This document shows, in pieces, positions 1-8,141 of a stretch of 64,000 bases of DNA. The translations under genes were made by a program, and so were the position numbers. The stretch lies in assembly GCF_027214025.1 (NCBI RefSeq), contig NZ_JAPWHB010000001.1, positions 496,001-560,000 of the forward strand, read 5' to 3'. The notes under the pieces were generated by a model. The model was not told the origin of the DNA and searched no databases. It saw only the letters and a list, made by a program, of their open reading frames with translations. This DNA is from Parahoeflea alexandrii. GTDB lineage: Bacteria > Pseudomonadota > Alphaproteobacteria > Rhizobiales > Rhizobiaceae. Each line of letters starts with the position of its first letter. Position 1 is the first letter of the stretch.

Positions 1-123
1 GCTTCTTGCCGCCTAACACTTCCATGCCGCAAACCTTGCACGCCACTTATACAAGGTCACATGGCTTTCGCCGTGTTGCTGGCGTAGTTCCTTCAGTAGG
101 AACAGACCAACCTCAATCAGGGG
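1..123 (-). pseudogene. Remnant of an IS3-family transposase OrfA
   Basis: Read on the minus strand, one frame gives a helix-turn-helix-like stretch ending TLYKWRARF. After a one-base frame change it continues GMEVLGGKK. The pattern (HG..., TLYKW, then RF-GGMEV) is what I know from the DNA-binding OrfA protein of IS3-type insertion sequences. Only about 40 codons remain, the frame is broken, and the piece runs off the left edge of the window. No inverted repeats or OrfB are visible here. It lies just beyond the C-terminal end of the broken integrase, which fits a decaying mobile region. The assignment rests on motif recall alone, so it is tentative. Confidence 0.42.
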
Positions 124-171
124 AGGTTCCAGGGGTACAGGTCAAAATCGATCCGCCAAATGACTTGAAAT

Positions 172-1350
172 TCAAGTTTGCTTAGTTTTCGTCGTTGCTG
201 GAAATATATCGATCTTTTCACCGATTTGATTGGCCGCAAATTTCAGCGGATCATCGGATAAATGTGCATAGCGTGCAGTTGTTTGAGGTTGGGAATGGCC
301 CAGCAGTTTTCCAATCATAGGAAGGGACATGCCGCTGGCGACAGCTATTGATGCAAAGGAATGGCGCAAATCATGAATGCGCACATTGTCGAGCCCTGCC
401 CGTTTGCGGATTCTGCGCCACGGCTTTTGCAGATTGACTAGGCACGAGCCCCTTTTCAGCCCACATATGACATGAGGATTGTCTTCGTAACGCGGCAGAC
501 TGGTCAAAACTTGCCTAGCCTGCGGACTGAAGTAAATCGTTTTCGCACCGGTCTTGGGGTCAGGAAGCCGGATGCAGGAATTGTCAAAATCAATCCAATC
601 CCATTTTAGCGTCAGAACTTCACTCAATCGCGCACCAGTTAGAATGAGCAACCTGAGTGCCGCAATCACAAAAGGGCTTTGGGCCCCCTCCTCTTTCTAC
701 CGAAGCAAGTGCTTCGCCCAGATGAGTGATCTCGGCAGACGATAAGAATCATTCACGCTTGCACTCCTTGAAAGGCACGACATGCAAAGTTGGATTGCTG
801 TGATCCGCCCGAAAGCCATTTTGCTCACACCAGTTGAAGAACTTGCGCAGCACCGCCAACAGACGGTTCGCCTGGTATGGTGTTTTCGCCAGATCATTAT
901 GAACTTGGGCAACATGAGAGCGACCAATTTCGGTGATCGGGAGCCTAGACAGGTTCGACGGCACTAGAGTTTCTACCAAGCGCCTGTATTCGGCACTTGA
1001 GCGGCCTTTGAGTTTTGCGTCGGCATGCTCTTGAAGGAACTGCTCTAGGAGCTAGCCTGCGCCCTTCTCCGCCCTTTTCAAGTCCCGCTCGGCCATGGGG
1101 TCATCGCCACGCGCTATCTGCCGCAAGGCGGCTTGTGCATGCGAACGCGCCTGATCAGCGGTCAACGCACCGAATGTGCCAAGCGTGATGCGGCGTGAGC
1201 GTCGCCCTATCCGGTATTGAAGAACAAAGAGACCTTTCTCCCGGAAGGAGTGACCTTTAACCCATAGCCCGCCAATTCATCATCTCAAATGAACGCATCC
1301 TTGTCGGTGGCAGCAGTGGCATCAATCAGTCGTTTGGTGATCTTTGGCAT
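172..1350 (-). pseudogene. int: Broken tyrosine recombinase (phage/island integrase)
   Basis: The original protein was about 390 residues, of the P4/DUF4102 integrase type. It starts at the ATG complementary to 1348-1350 (MPKITKRLIDATAATDKDAF), behind an AGGAGG. Three in-frame stops interrupt it: TGA at 1285-1287, TAG at 1052-1054 and TGA at 749-751. A one-base frameshift follows in the G-run near 680-690. The arm-binding domain, the core-binding domain (about 755-980) and the catalytic domain (172-669) can all still be read. The catalytic part keeps the expected residues: Arg in TGARLSEV, the H-x-x-R of HDLRHSFAS, the His of GHSQ and the Tyr of ARYAHL. The gene is therefore dead but recently so. 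It sits beside a tRNA 3' half, as integrases usually do. Confidence 0.9.
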
Positions 1351-1377
1351 GACTTGGCCTCCTAACCCAAGGAAACC

Positions 1378-1432
1378 AGTAAGCAAATAGTAAGCAAATA
1401 GTGAGCAAATAGTAAGCAAATAGTAAGCAAAT
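1378..1432. repeat. Five tandem 11-bp repeats upstream of the integrase start
   Basis: The unit AGTAAGCAAAT occurs five times without spacers, starting at 1378, 1389, 1400, 1411 and 1422. The third copy has AGTGAGCAAAT. The array begins 28 bases upstream of the integrase ATG and lies between the gene and the tRNA-like attachment sequence. Eleven bases is close to one helical turn, so each copy would present the same face of the DNA. Arm-type binding sites for the integrase, or an operator for its own control, are plausible readings. Neither is shown by sequence alone. Confidence 0.9.
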
Positions 1433-1542
1433 CAGCAGGAAATCGCAATAATCTTAGGGAATGCAAATCTCATTGCTTATTTGTTTTTATTAGTTTTTAT
1501 CCGTCCCCTGACTCTACAGGATCCGCAAGAATCACCAAAATG

Positions 1543-1592
1543 TCTGATTTGCAATCGGGGGGTCGCGGGTTCGAATCCTGCCGGGGGCACCA
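1543..1592 (+). other. 3' half of a tRNA gene, probable attachment site
   Basis: The sequence has the geometry of a tRNA from the anticodon arm onward: stem 1543-1547 pairing with 1555-1559 around a seven-base loop, a five-base variable loop, and a T arm at 1565-1581 with loop TTCGAAT. It ends with the acceptor strand CGGGGGC at 1582-1588, then A and an encoded CCA at 1590-1592. A matching 5' acceptor strand (GCCCCCG) and a D arm are not present upstream, so this is not a complete tRNA gene. Such a 3' fragment next to an integrase is the usual scar (att site) of an element integrated into a tRNA gene. I do not assign the amino acid, because the anticodon side may be element-derived. The 165 bases from 1593 to 1757 hold nothing I can recognise. 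Confidence 0.7.
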
Positions 1593-1757
1593 TTCTTTCA
1601 TTCCCAGAGCGCATGTAAACTCGCCGATTGATCCGGCCGGCGTGGCGTGAACTGACACCCGGGTTCGCTCCAGTTCCGGGGACCGGAGCAATCCAGGCCA
1701 GCGGAAGCATTTCAACCGAACCTCTGCCCTGCACCTGCAAACGGTCTTGCTGCAGGC

Positions 1758-3338
1758 TCAGCCGAGCGCTGCGATCACCGCGTCTGTCTTTGTCACCAGC
1801 GACACGTTCTGCAGCGCGTAGTTAATCGAGGCATTGTGCCAGTCGGCGTTCATCGTCGAGCATCCGTCTTCCGGGATCACCATGACGTAGCCCTTGTCCG
1901 CCCCGGTGCGGGCGGTGTGCTCGATCGACATGTTCGTCCATGCGCCCGTTTCGATGATCATGTCGCGGCCTTCGGCCTTGAGAATGGTTTCGAGATTCGA
2001 CCCTTCCCATGCTGACATGCGCATCTTTTCCACCACGAAATCGCCCTCTTGCGGCTCGAGGCCGGCAACCGGCGCACCGCCCCAGGTGCCGCGGACAAGG
2101 GCCGCATTGTCGATCACGCCTTCAAACAGCGGGGCGTTCAGCGTGAGTCCCTTTGCGCCTGGCGGCACCAGAAAATGAACATGGATCACCGGCACGCCCA
2201 GCGAACGGCACCGCTCGGCGAGCCGGGCGATGTTGGCGATGGCGTTCTGCTGCCGGCAATGCTCGGGCGAACCGCTGTCTGCAAACGCGCCTCCCTCCAT
2301 GACGACATCGTTCTGCATGTCCTGGATGATCAGCGCGCAGCGGCTGGCGTCGAGCCTGAGCGGATCCGATCCATCGCTGGGGACGGCGGCAGAGGGCGTG
2401 GCAGACGAGGAAGTGCTGCCACGTGCCCGCATGAACGGCTCGTTGCGAGGACCGACCTTCACATCGACGGCGTAGACCGAGGTCGTTGCACAGACATATA
2501 GCGTGCGCCAATCGGACCCGCCCCAGTGCAGGTTCGCGGGCAATTCGGGAATGGAGACCTTGCCCAGAAGCCTGCCGGAGGGGTGATAGACCCAGAGCCC
2601 CCCGGGCGCCGTGCACCAGACATTGCCTTCCGCATCGCATTTCATGCCATCGGGCACGCCGGGCAGCAGGCTGTCGCGAATGCCGGAGGCAAACACCTTG
2701 CCGTGCTTGAGGGTTCCATCGGACTGAACCTGATACACCCTGATGTTGGCCTGCTCGGTATCGTTGATGTAGAGCAGGCTTTCATCCGGCGAAAAGCACA
2801 GCCCGTTGGGCATGGAGAACGTGTAGCGGTCGACAACCAGCTCCGGCTCGTCGCCGGGACGATGGCCCGGAGGCAACCGGAACACGCCCTGCCAGCCAAG
2901 TTCCCGCGGCCGTTCGATGCCGTAAACCGGCATGCGCCCGTACCAGGGATCGGTGAACCAGATCGATCCATCGGACTTGACGCAAATATCGTTGGGCGAA
3001 TTGAGTTCGCGCCCCTCGTAGTGGCTGGCCAGCACTTCGCGCCGGCCATCGGGACGAAAGCGGGCGACTGAGGACGTGGCATGTTCGCAGACCAGCAGGT
3101 TGAGATCCCTGTCATAGGTCATGCCGTTGCCCTTGTTGGATGGGCGCAACACCTCGCGCACGCCGCCCCGGTCAAGCCGGCGGCGCACATCTGCGGGCAT
3201 GTCCGAGAACAGGAGATACTGATCCGCCGGATGCCAGATCGGACCTTCGGTAAAGGTGAAACCACTTCCTGCCTGGCGCACCGGCGCGTGCTCGTCGATC
3301 AATCGCCGGAAGTCCGGATCCACAGCCTGATGAGCCAT
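1758..3338 (-). CDS. SMP-30/gluconolactonase fused to an isochorismatase-like hydrolase
   Basis: The protein has 526 residues and two catalytic folds. Residues about 20-300 form an SMP-30/gluconolactonase beta-propeller with the expected metal ligands: Glu31 (FTEGP), Asn116 (NSPND), Asn178 (MPNGL) and Asp230 (GVPDG). A Ser/Ala-rich linker (about 305-328) leads to an isochorismatase-like (cysteine hydrolase) domain with Asp340 (IIQDMQND) and Lys438 (VEKMRM). The position normally held by the catalytic Cys in TNxCVExTAR is Ser471 (TNMSIEHTAR). The lactonase half should open a sugar-type or other lactone. The second half may be an altered amidase or inactive. The start has a good ribosome-binding site (GGGAGG). 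It is the last gene of the long minus-strand operon and begins 12 bases after the lactonase gene. Confidence 0.85.
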   Translation of the reverse strand: MAHQAVDPDFRRLIDEHAPVRQAGSGFTFTEGPIWHPADQYLLFSDMPADVRRRLDRGGVREVLRPSNKGNGMTYDRDLNLLVCEHATSSVARFRPDGRREVLASHYEGRELNSPNDICVKSDGSIWFTDPWYGRMPVYGIERPRELGWQGVFRLPPGHRPGDEPELVVDRYTFSMPNGLCFSPDESLLYINDTEQANIRVYQVQSDGTLKHGKVFASGIRDSLLPGVPDGMKCDAEGNVWCTAPGGLWVYHPSGRLLGKVSIPELPANLHWGGSDWRTLYVCATTSVYAVDVKVGPRNEPFMRARGSTSSSATPSAAVPSDGSDPLRLDASRCALIIQDMQNDVVMEGGAFADSGSPEHCRQQNAIANIARLAERCRSLGVPVIHVHFLVPPGAKGLTLNAPLFEGVIDNAALVRGTWGGAPVAGLEPQEGDFVVEKMRMSAWEGSNLETILKAEGRDMIIETGAWTNMSIEHTARTGADKGYVMVIPEDGCSTMNADWHNASINYALQNVSLVTKTDAVIAALG

Positions 3339-3350
3339 GCTAACCTCCCA

Positions 3351-4199
3351 CTATACGGCAAACCAATTGCGTTTCGGAACGGTCTGGCTGACCGGACCGG
3401 GTATCTGCATGTCCAGCCGCCCGATCACCTGGCCATGCTCGATCAGGGCCGGCTTGTCGTGCACGGGCAGAAGGAACCTCGACGAGTTGAGCAGCTTCTT
3501 GATGGCAGCCTTCTCGGAGCGCTTCGAGCCGGCGTGGTTGCCGGTGACCTGCGGTTCATGATCGCTGATCTGGAAGACCGGTTCGATGATCTGGTCGTTG
3601 AAATCATAGATCACGTCGCCACAGATCGTCGCCCGGCCCTCCGCGGTCTCGACGTGGACATTCATCGAGCCCTCGGTGTGCGCGTTTGCGGCTTCCATCA
3701 CCACGCCAGGGATGATTTCCACCGGACCTGACAGTTCAAGGTCTTCAAGCCGCATGGCATGGCGCGTGTGCAGCCGCTCGATGAGATGCTGGATATCGGG
3801 TTTCGGATATTGCGGATGCATCAGGCCCGAAACCGAACACTCGAGTTCGCGGCGATTGATCACCACGGTGGTGTTCATCGGGAAGTGATCATCCTTGCCG
3901 GCGTGATCGATATGCAGGTGCGTATGCAACACGTACCGCACGTCGCCGGGCTTGACGCCATGATTGGCGAGCTGCCGCTCGATCATGTTTTCGTGGAACT
4001 GGAGCCCGCGCATGCCGAGCGTCTCCATGATCGCATTGTCGCGGTAGCCGGTGTCGACAACGATCGGATATTGCCCGCCAAGGATCAGGAAACCATAGAC
4101 CGGCACCCTGCGGACCCTGCCACAGTCGCGCGCAAGCACGAGGAAACTCGATTCCAGTTCGATATCGCCAAAGTCCAGAACTTTGATTTCCAAAGCCAT
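3351..4199 (-). CDS. N-acyl-homoserine-lactonase-like metallo-beta-lactamase-fold hydrolase
   Basis: This 282-residue protein carries the zinc-binding signature HTHLHIDHAG, a later HTEG and an acidic ligand in CGDVIYD. The overall layout is that of AHL-lactonase (AttM/AiiA-type) family members. These enzymes hydrolyse lactone rings. In this operon the substrate is more likely a catabolic intermediate than a signal, although quorum quenching cannot be excluded. I chose the ATG at 4199 because GGGAGGAG lies six bases upstream; a TTG two codons earlier is less likely. The gene sits 15 bases after the amidohydrolase gene and before the SMP-30 fusion, so three hydrolases end the operon. Confidence 0.8.
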   Translation of the reverse strand: MALEIKVLDFGDIELESSFLVLARDCGRVRRVPVYGFLILGGQYPIVVDTGYRDNAIMETLGMRGLQFHENMIERQLANHGVKPGDVRYVLHTHLHIDHAGKDDHFPMNTTVVINRRELECSVSGLMHPQYPKPDIQHLIERLHTRHAMRLEDLELSGPVEIIPGVVMEAANAHTEGSMNVHVETAEGRATICGDVIYDFNDQIIEPVFQISDHEPQVTGNHAGSKRSEKAAIKKLLNSSRFLLPVHDKPALIEHGQVIGRLDMQIPGPVSQTVPKRNWFAV

Positions 4200-4214
4200 T
4201 TGCAACTCCTCCCA

Positions 4215-5096
4215 TTAGATCCGATAGGCGCGGCTCGCCGTGCCGTAAAAGATGTCGTGCCGCTGTGCGCCGCTGAGCGCGGCCGCGCCCGAAACATGTG
4301 CGTCGAGAAGTTCGGGATAGCTGGTCCAGAGTTTCTCGATCGGGAAATTCGATCCCCACAGACAGCGCTCCGCCCCGAACATCTCAACCGTCGTTGCGAT
4401 CAGCCAGGCTATATGACCGGGATCGTTGCGGTGGATGAAGGTGCCGAACCCCGACAGCTTGGCCATCACATTGGGCCGGGCGGCGAGCTCGGCCAGATTG
4501 GTCCGCCAGAAAGCGCGGCCCTCTTCGCTGGTGTCCTCAAGCATGCCTGCGTGCTGCAGCACAAAGGTAATGTCCGGACAGGCGTCGGCGAGCACACAGG
4601 CGCCCGGCATCTGGGCCGCGAACACCTGCAAATCAAAGCTCCAGCCGTAAGCTGCCAGATGCCGGATGTTCCGCTGGATCGTTTTGTCGAGGCACAGGTC
4701 CGGCTCGCGCGCGAAACGATAGAGCGGGTTTTCGTGCCAGTGAAACTGTTGCCGGACGCCGCGCATCAGCGGATAGCGGGCAAGCCTGTCCAGCATCGGG
4801 CGCGCGTCCTCGACGCCCATGTCGGCATAGCCGACAATCGCCTGCGGCCAGCCGGTCTCGGCCGCCACCTCGGAAACCCAGGCGACTTCAGCCTCGGCCT
4901 GATCGACCGGCCAGTTGGCCTGAACATAGACTGATTTTTCAACGCCGGTTGCCGCGATATCCTCTTGGTACTCCGCCATCAGGTAATCCCGGCGGATCGG
5001 CTCGTAGGGGCCGAAGATGCGCGGCTGCATCGGTCCTGACAGCCACGGCAGATCCGCCTGCCGCCAGACGTGGAAATGTGCGTCGATCACCTTCAT
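4215..5096 (-). CDS. Amidohydrolase 2 family (TIM-barrel metal-dependent hydrolase)
   Basis: This 293-residue protein begins MKVIDAHFHVW, the H-x-H metal motif that opens amidohydrolase_2 proteins. It continues with a mid-protein His (VLQHAGML) and ends with WGSNFPIEKL, the family's equivalent of the GSDFP motif. Members include lactonases such as 2-pyrone-4,6-dicarboxylate hydrolase and L-rhamnono-lactonase, as well as decarboxylases. The start at 5096 is fixed by an ATGA overlap with the end of the VWA gene. An in-frame upstream extension would run through that gene and is rejected. Together with the flanking lactonases it points to hydrolytic catabolism of a cyclic compound. Confidence 0.82.
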   Translation of the reverse strand: MKVIDAHFHVWRQADLPWLSGPMQPRIFGPYEPIRRDYLMAEYQEDIAATGVEKSVYVQANWPVDQAEAEVAWVSEVAAETGWPQAIVGYADMGVEDARPMLDRLARYPLMRGVRQQFHWHENPLYRFAREPDLCLDKTIQRNIRHLAAYGWSFDLQVFAAQMPGACVLADACPDITFVLQHAGMLEDTSEEGRAFWRTNLAELAARPNVMAKLSGFGTFIHRNDPGHIAWLIATTVEMFGAERCLWGSNFPIEKLWTSYPELLDAHVSGAAALSGAQRHDIFYGTASRAYRI

Positions 5097-6241
5097 GCCC
5101 TGGCTCCCTTTGAAAAGGCGAGAATTTCGCGCGCGAGTGAAGTAGGGGTTGAGCCGTCGCCCAGGCGATCCAGCATCGGGAAGATGGCCTGCATCGCTCC
5201 GGTCTCGGGCCGGTAGGCAGGATCGGACGCCAGCGGCGACAGCCACAACACCGACCAGGCCAGTCCCCGCAGCCTGGTCATGGAGGCTGCGAGTGCTTCC
5301 GGTCCGCCGCGCTCAAGCCCGTCGGAAACCATGATGACCAGAGCTCCACGGGCAAAGGAGGCGAAGCGGGGCACCGACAGGAACACGGCCAGCGCTTCCC
5401 CGAGCCGGGTGCCGCCATCCCAGTCAGCCACCAGCCCGGAGGCCAGCGTCAACGCCTGTTCGCGATTGCGATGCTTAAGCGCCCGCGTCACCCGCGTCAG
5501 CCGGGTGCCGAGCGTGAAGGCCTCCACCCGTTCGCCCGCCTGCACCAGGGCATGGCACAGCCGGAGCGCGCCATCGGTGCCCGCCTTCATCGATCCCGAC
5601 ACATCAACAAGGACCAGGACCCTGCGCTGCCTGGTGCGGCGGTGGCGCGTCGGCAGCTGGCTGATTTCACCGTCACGCCGTAGCATGTCACGGAACGCCC
5701 GGCGCGGATCGGCCAGACGCCCGTTGCCAGGCGCGGAGCGCCTGGATTTGCGCCTTGGCAGCGTACCGGGTGCGGCTCGTGCAAAGGAGCGCAAGGCTGC
5801 CTCATCATCGTCGGGTGCGAGCATTCGGGCAAACAGCCGCTCGGCCGTGGTGGCATCGGCGCCCGAGGGATCCTCTTCGGGGCTTTCCGGCATCAGGTCC
5901 AAATCACCGGCGTCAAAGGCTTGCGGCATGTCCTCCGGTTCGCCCATGGCCGGTGCGGAGAGCGCGCGGCCCAGGAACACCGCGTCGAAGATCGCGTTGA
6001 ATGTCTCGATCCGGTCGGGACCGGGCCCGAAGGTTGCGTGCGCCGCGCGGCGGATATCGCCGATCGATCTCGGTCCGAGCAGGCCGACCCCGGCAATGAA
6101 AGCCTGAACCTGTTCGGGTGCGACGGCCATGCCCGCGCCGCGCAGCGCCGTGGCAAATTCCACGAAGGGCTCAAGTGCACGCGGAATGTCCATTGAACCG
6201 GTCGACTGCGGGGGGATGTGCCGGGCGGAGGTGTCGGTCAT
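5093..6241 (-). CDS. VWA-domain protein of the CoxE type
   Basis: This 382-residue protein has a C-terminal von Willebrand A domain with an intact MIDAS metal site (VDVSGSMKAGT) and MVSDG further on. The N-terminal half is the helical region typical of CoxE-like proteins. CoxE and its partner AAA+ ATPase CoxD are known in carbon-monoxide dehydrogenase operons, where they help mature the metal cofactor of the molybdenum enzyme. The partner ATPase gene is immediately downstream and overlaps it: VWA start at 6241, ATPase stop at 6238. Translational coupling and stoichiometric production are therefore likely. In this operon the client is presumably the molybdenum hydroxylase encoded at 7119-11099. 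Confidence 0.85.
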   Translation of the reverse strand: MTDTSARHIPPQSTGSMDIPRALEPFVEFATALRGAGMAVAPEQVQAFIAGVGLLGPRSIGDIRRAAHATFGPGPDRIETFNAIFDAVFLGRALSAPAMGEPEDMPQAFDAGDLDLMPESPEEDPSGADATTAERLFARMLAPDDDEAALRSFARAAPGTLPRRKSRRSAPGNGRLADPRRAFRDMLRRDGEISQLPTRHRRTRQRRVLVLVDVSGSMKAGTDGALRLCHALVQAGERVEAFTLGTRLTRVTRALKHRNREQALTLASGLVADWDGGTRLGEALAVFLSVPRFASFARGALVIMVSDGLERGGPEALAASMTRLRGLAWSVLWLSPLASDPAYRPETGAMQAIFPMLDRLGDGSTPTSLAREILAFSKGARA

Positions 6242-7119
6242 GCCACCGCCTCCTGCAACAGCGCGTCAAGCCGCGGCGCCATGAACGCCAGGTCATCCTG
6301 ATCCTTCAAGGCCACGCCGATCGCCCGGGCAAATGCGCGCGGCCACGCGACGCCCTGGCTGTGAAGCAGCGTCGCGGCCTGCGCCCATTCCACCGTCTCG
6401 GCAACACCGGGCGGCTTGGCGAGCGGCTCTGCCCTCAGGCCACCGACCGCGGCGACCACCTTGCGCGCGGTGTCCTGCGCCACGGTCGACGCCCGCATCA
6501 TCACGATCCGCGCCTCGAGGTCTGGCGCCGGGTAATCGATCCAGTGATAGACACAGCGCCGGCGCAGCGCCTCGTGCAATTCGCGGGTCCGGTTGGAGGT
6601 CAGGACAACGACCGGCGGCTCGCTGGCGCGAATGGTGCCGCGTTCGGGGATCGAGACCGTAAAGTCCGACAGGAACTCGAGCAGGAATGCCTCGAACTCG
6701 TGATCTGCGCGATCTATTTCGTCAATCAGCAAGACCCGTTGCGCCGGCGCTTGCAGGGCCTGAAGGATCGGCCGGGCAATCAGGAATTCGTCGGCGTAGA
6801 GATTGATGTGGTTGTCGCCCGCCTGGCGGATCGACAGCATCTGGCGCGGGAAATTCCATTCGTACATGGCCGCGGATGCGTCGATGCCTTCATAGCATTG
6901 CAGGCGAACCAGTTCCCGGCCCAGGACCGAAGCCAGCGCCTTCGCCGCCTCGGTCTTGCCGACGCCGGGCGCACCCTCCAGCAGCAGCGGTTTTCCCAAT
7001 GCAAGCGCCAGATAGGCGGATGTGGCCAGTCCCTCATCGGCAATATACTGCGCATCGCGCAGGCTTTGTGCCAGCGGCTCGGGACCATCAAGGCCGAGTA
7101 TGCTGGACCGGATCGCCAT
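6238..7119 (-). CDS. MoxR-family AAA+ ATPase (CoxD-like)
   Basis: This 293-residue protein has Walker A GAPGVGKTEAA, Walker B VLLIDEIDRAD, a sensor-like TSNRTREL and the arginine-rich segment LRRRCVYHW. These are typical of MoxR ATPases. MoxR proteins work with VWA-domain partners as chaperones that insert metals or assemble complexes. CoxD is thought to act in this way on the molybdenum-copper centre of CO dehydrogenase. The gene overlaps the C-terminal large-subunit gene by ATGA (7119) and the VWA gene by four bases. It belongs to one translationally coupled module with both. The substrate of the enzyme it matures here is unknown. Confidence 0.88.
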   Translation of the reverse strand: MAIRSSILGLDGPEPLAQSLRDAQYIADEGLATSAYLALALGKPLLLEGAPGVGKTEAAKALASVLGRELVRLQCYEGIDASAAMYEWNFPRQMLSIRQAGDNHINLYADEFLIARPILQALQAPAQRVLLIDEIDRADHEFEAFLLEFLSDFTVSIPERGTIRASEPPVVVLTSNRTRELHEALRRRCVYHWIDYPAPDLEARIVMMRASTVAQDTARKVVAAVGGLRAEPLAKPPGVAETVEWAQAATLLHSQGVAWPRAFARAIGVALKDQDDLAFMAPRLDALLQEAVA

Positions 7120-8141
7120 CAGAGCGCCTTGCGCGGCCGTGCGCCGCCTATCGCCTTGAGCCCGCGCAGCACCTTTTCCGGCGTGACCGGAAGATCGTCG
7201 ATGCGCACGCCGATCGCGTCATAGACCGCGTTGACCACCGCTGGCAGCACCGGATTGGCGCACATCTCTCCCGGTCCCTTGCCGCCATAGGGGCCGTCGG
7301 GCGCCGGACGTTCCAGCACCGAGATGTGATGCGGCGCCAGGTCTCCCGGACCCGGCATCAGGTAGAAATTGAAGTCCCGCGGGCCGTGCTCGCGCGCCGG
7401 ATAGTAGGGCTCGGTGGTCTCCCAGATCGCGTGGCTCATGCCCATCCAGGCGCCGCCGCGCAATTGCTGCTCGACCAGTTTCGGATTGAGCGCGCGCCCG
7501 ACCTCATAGGCAGACTGCATGTCGAGAACAGCCACCTCGCCGGTCTCGTCATCGACCTCGACCTCCACCAGCATCGCCGCATGGGCAAAACAGGACACCG
7601 GGGTCATCTCACCGGTCTCGGGGTCGACTTCCGACAGGGGGATCAGGAAGATCCCGCGTCCGGCGATGGTGCGGCCCTGCTTGAACTGCGCCGCCTGCGC
7701 CGCAGCCATGGTGGTGATCGATCGCGAGGGTGCGCCCTTGACGTGGATGTTGCCGCGCCCGTCGGTGACCAGGTCGGCGGCGTCGACTTCCAGTTCCTCG
7801 GCTGCAGCCTCCAGCATCACCGAGCGCGCTTCAAGCGAGGCCTGGATGACGGCATTGCCCATCCGGTGGGTGCCGCGCGAGGCGAATGATCCCATGTCGT
7901 GCGGGCCGGTGTCGCTGTCGGCGGTGTCGACATAGACATCCTCGATCGGCACACCGAGCGTTTCCGCCGCGATCTGCCGGGTGACGGACTTCATCCCCTG
8001 CCCCAGGTCGATTGCCGAGAGCGCCACGGTGAACTTGCCGTCGGGATTGGAATGAACCAGCGCCTGGCTCGGGTCGCCGCCCAGATTCATGCCGATGGGA
8101 TAGTTGATTGCCGCGAAGCCGCGGCCACGGTGGAGTGCCAT
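7119..8141 (-). CDS. Molybdenum hydroxylase large subunit, C-terminal half
   Basis: This 340-residue protein corresponds to the second half of a xanthine-dehydrogenase/CoxL-type molybdopterin subunit. It contains NYPIGMNLGGDPSQ, DLGQGMKSV, SFASRGTHRMGNA and the C-terminal GKGPGEMCANP. Glu292 there is the conserved catalytic glutamate. Its ATG overlaps the TAA of the preceding gene as TAATG, with AGGAGG directly upstream, so it is a separate translationally coupled polypeptide and not a frameshift product. An open frame extends upstream to 8537 but shows no family similarity and would run inside the preceding gene. This half must pair with the N-terminal half (8141-9826) to build one active site. 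Confidence 0.85.
   Translation of the reverse strand: MALHRGRGFAAINYPIGMNLGGDPSQALVHSNPDGKFTVALSAIDLGQGMKSVTRQIAAETLGVPIEDVYVDTADSDTGPHDMGSFASRGTHRMGNAVIQASLEARSVMLEAAAEELEVDAADLVTDGRGNIHVKGAPSRSITTMAAAQAAQFKQGRTIAGRGIFLIPLSEVDPETGEMTPVSCFAHAAMLVEVEVDDETGEVAVLDMQSAYEVGRALNPKLVEQQLRGGAWMGMSHAIWETTEPYYPAREHGPRDFNFYLMPGPGDLAPHHISVLERPAPDGPYGGKGPGEMCANPVLPAVVNAVYDAIGVRIDDLPVTPEKVLRGLKAIGGARPRKAL

Noticed and set aside
1378-1432. CRISPR-like array
   Set aside because: The units are 11 bases with no spacers and no cas genes are nearby.
1477-1740. Short minus-strand frames reading PPAGFEPATPRLQ across the tRNA fragment
   Set aside because: This is a well-known artefact peptide produced by translating tRNA sequence antisense.
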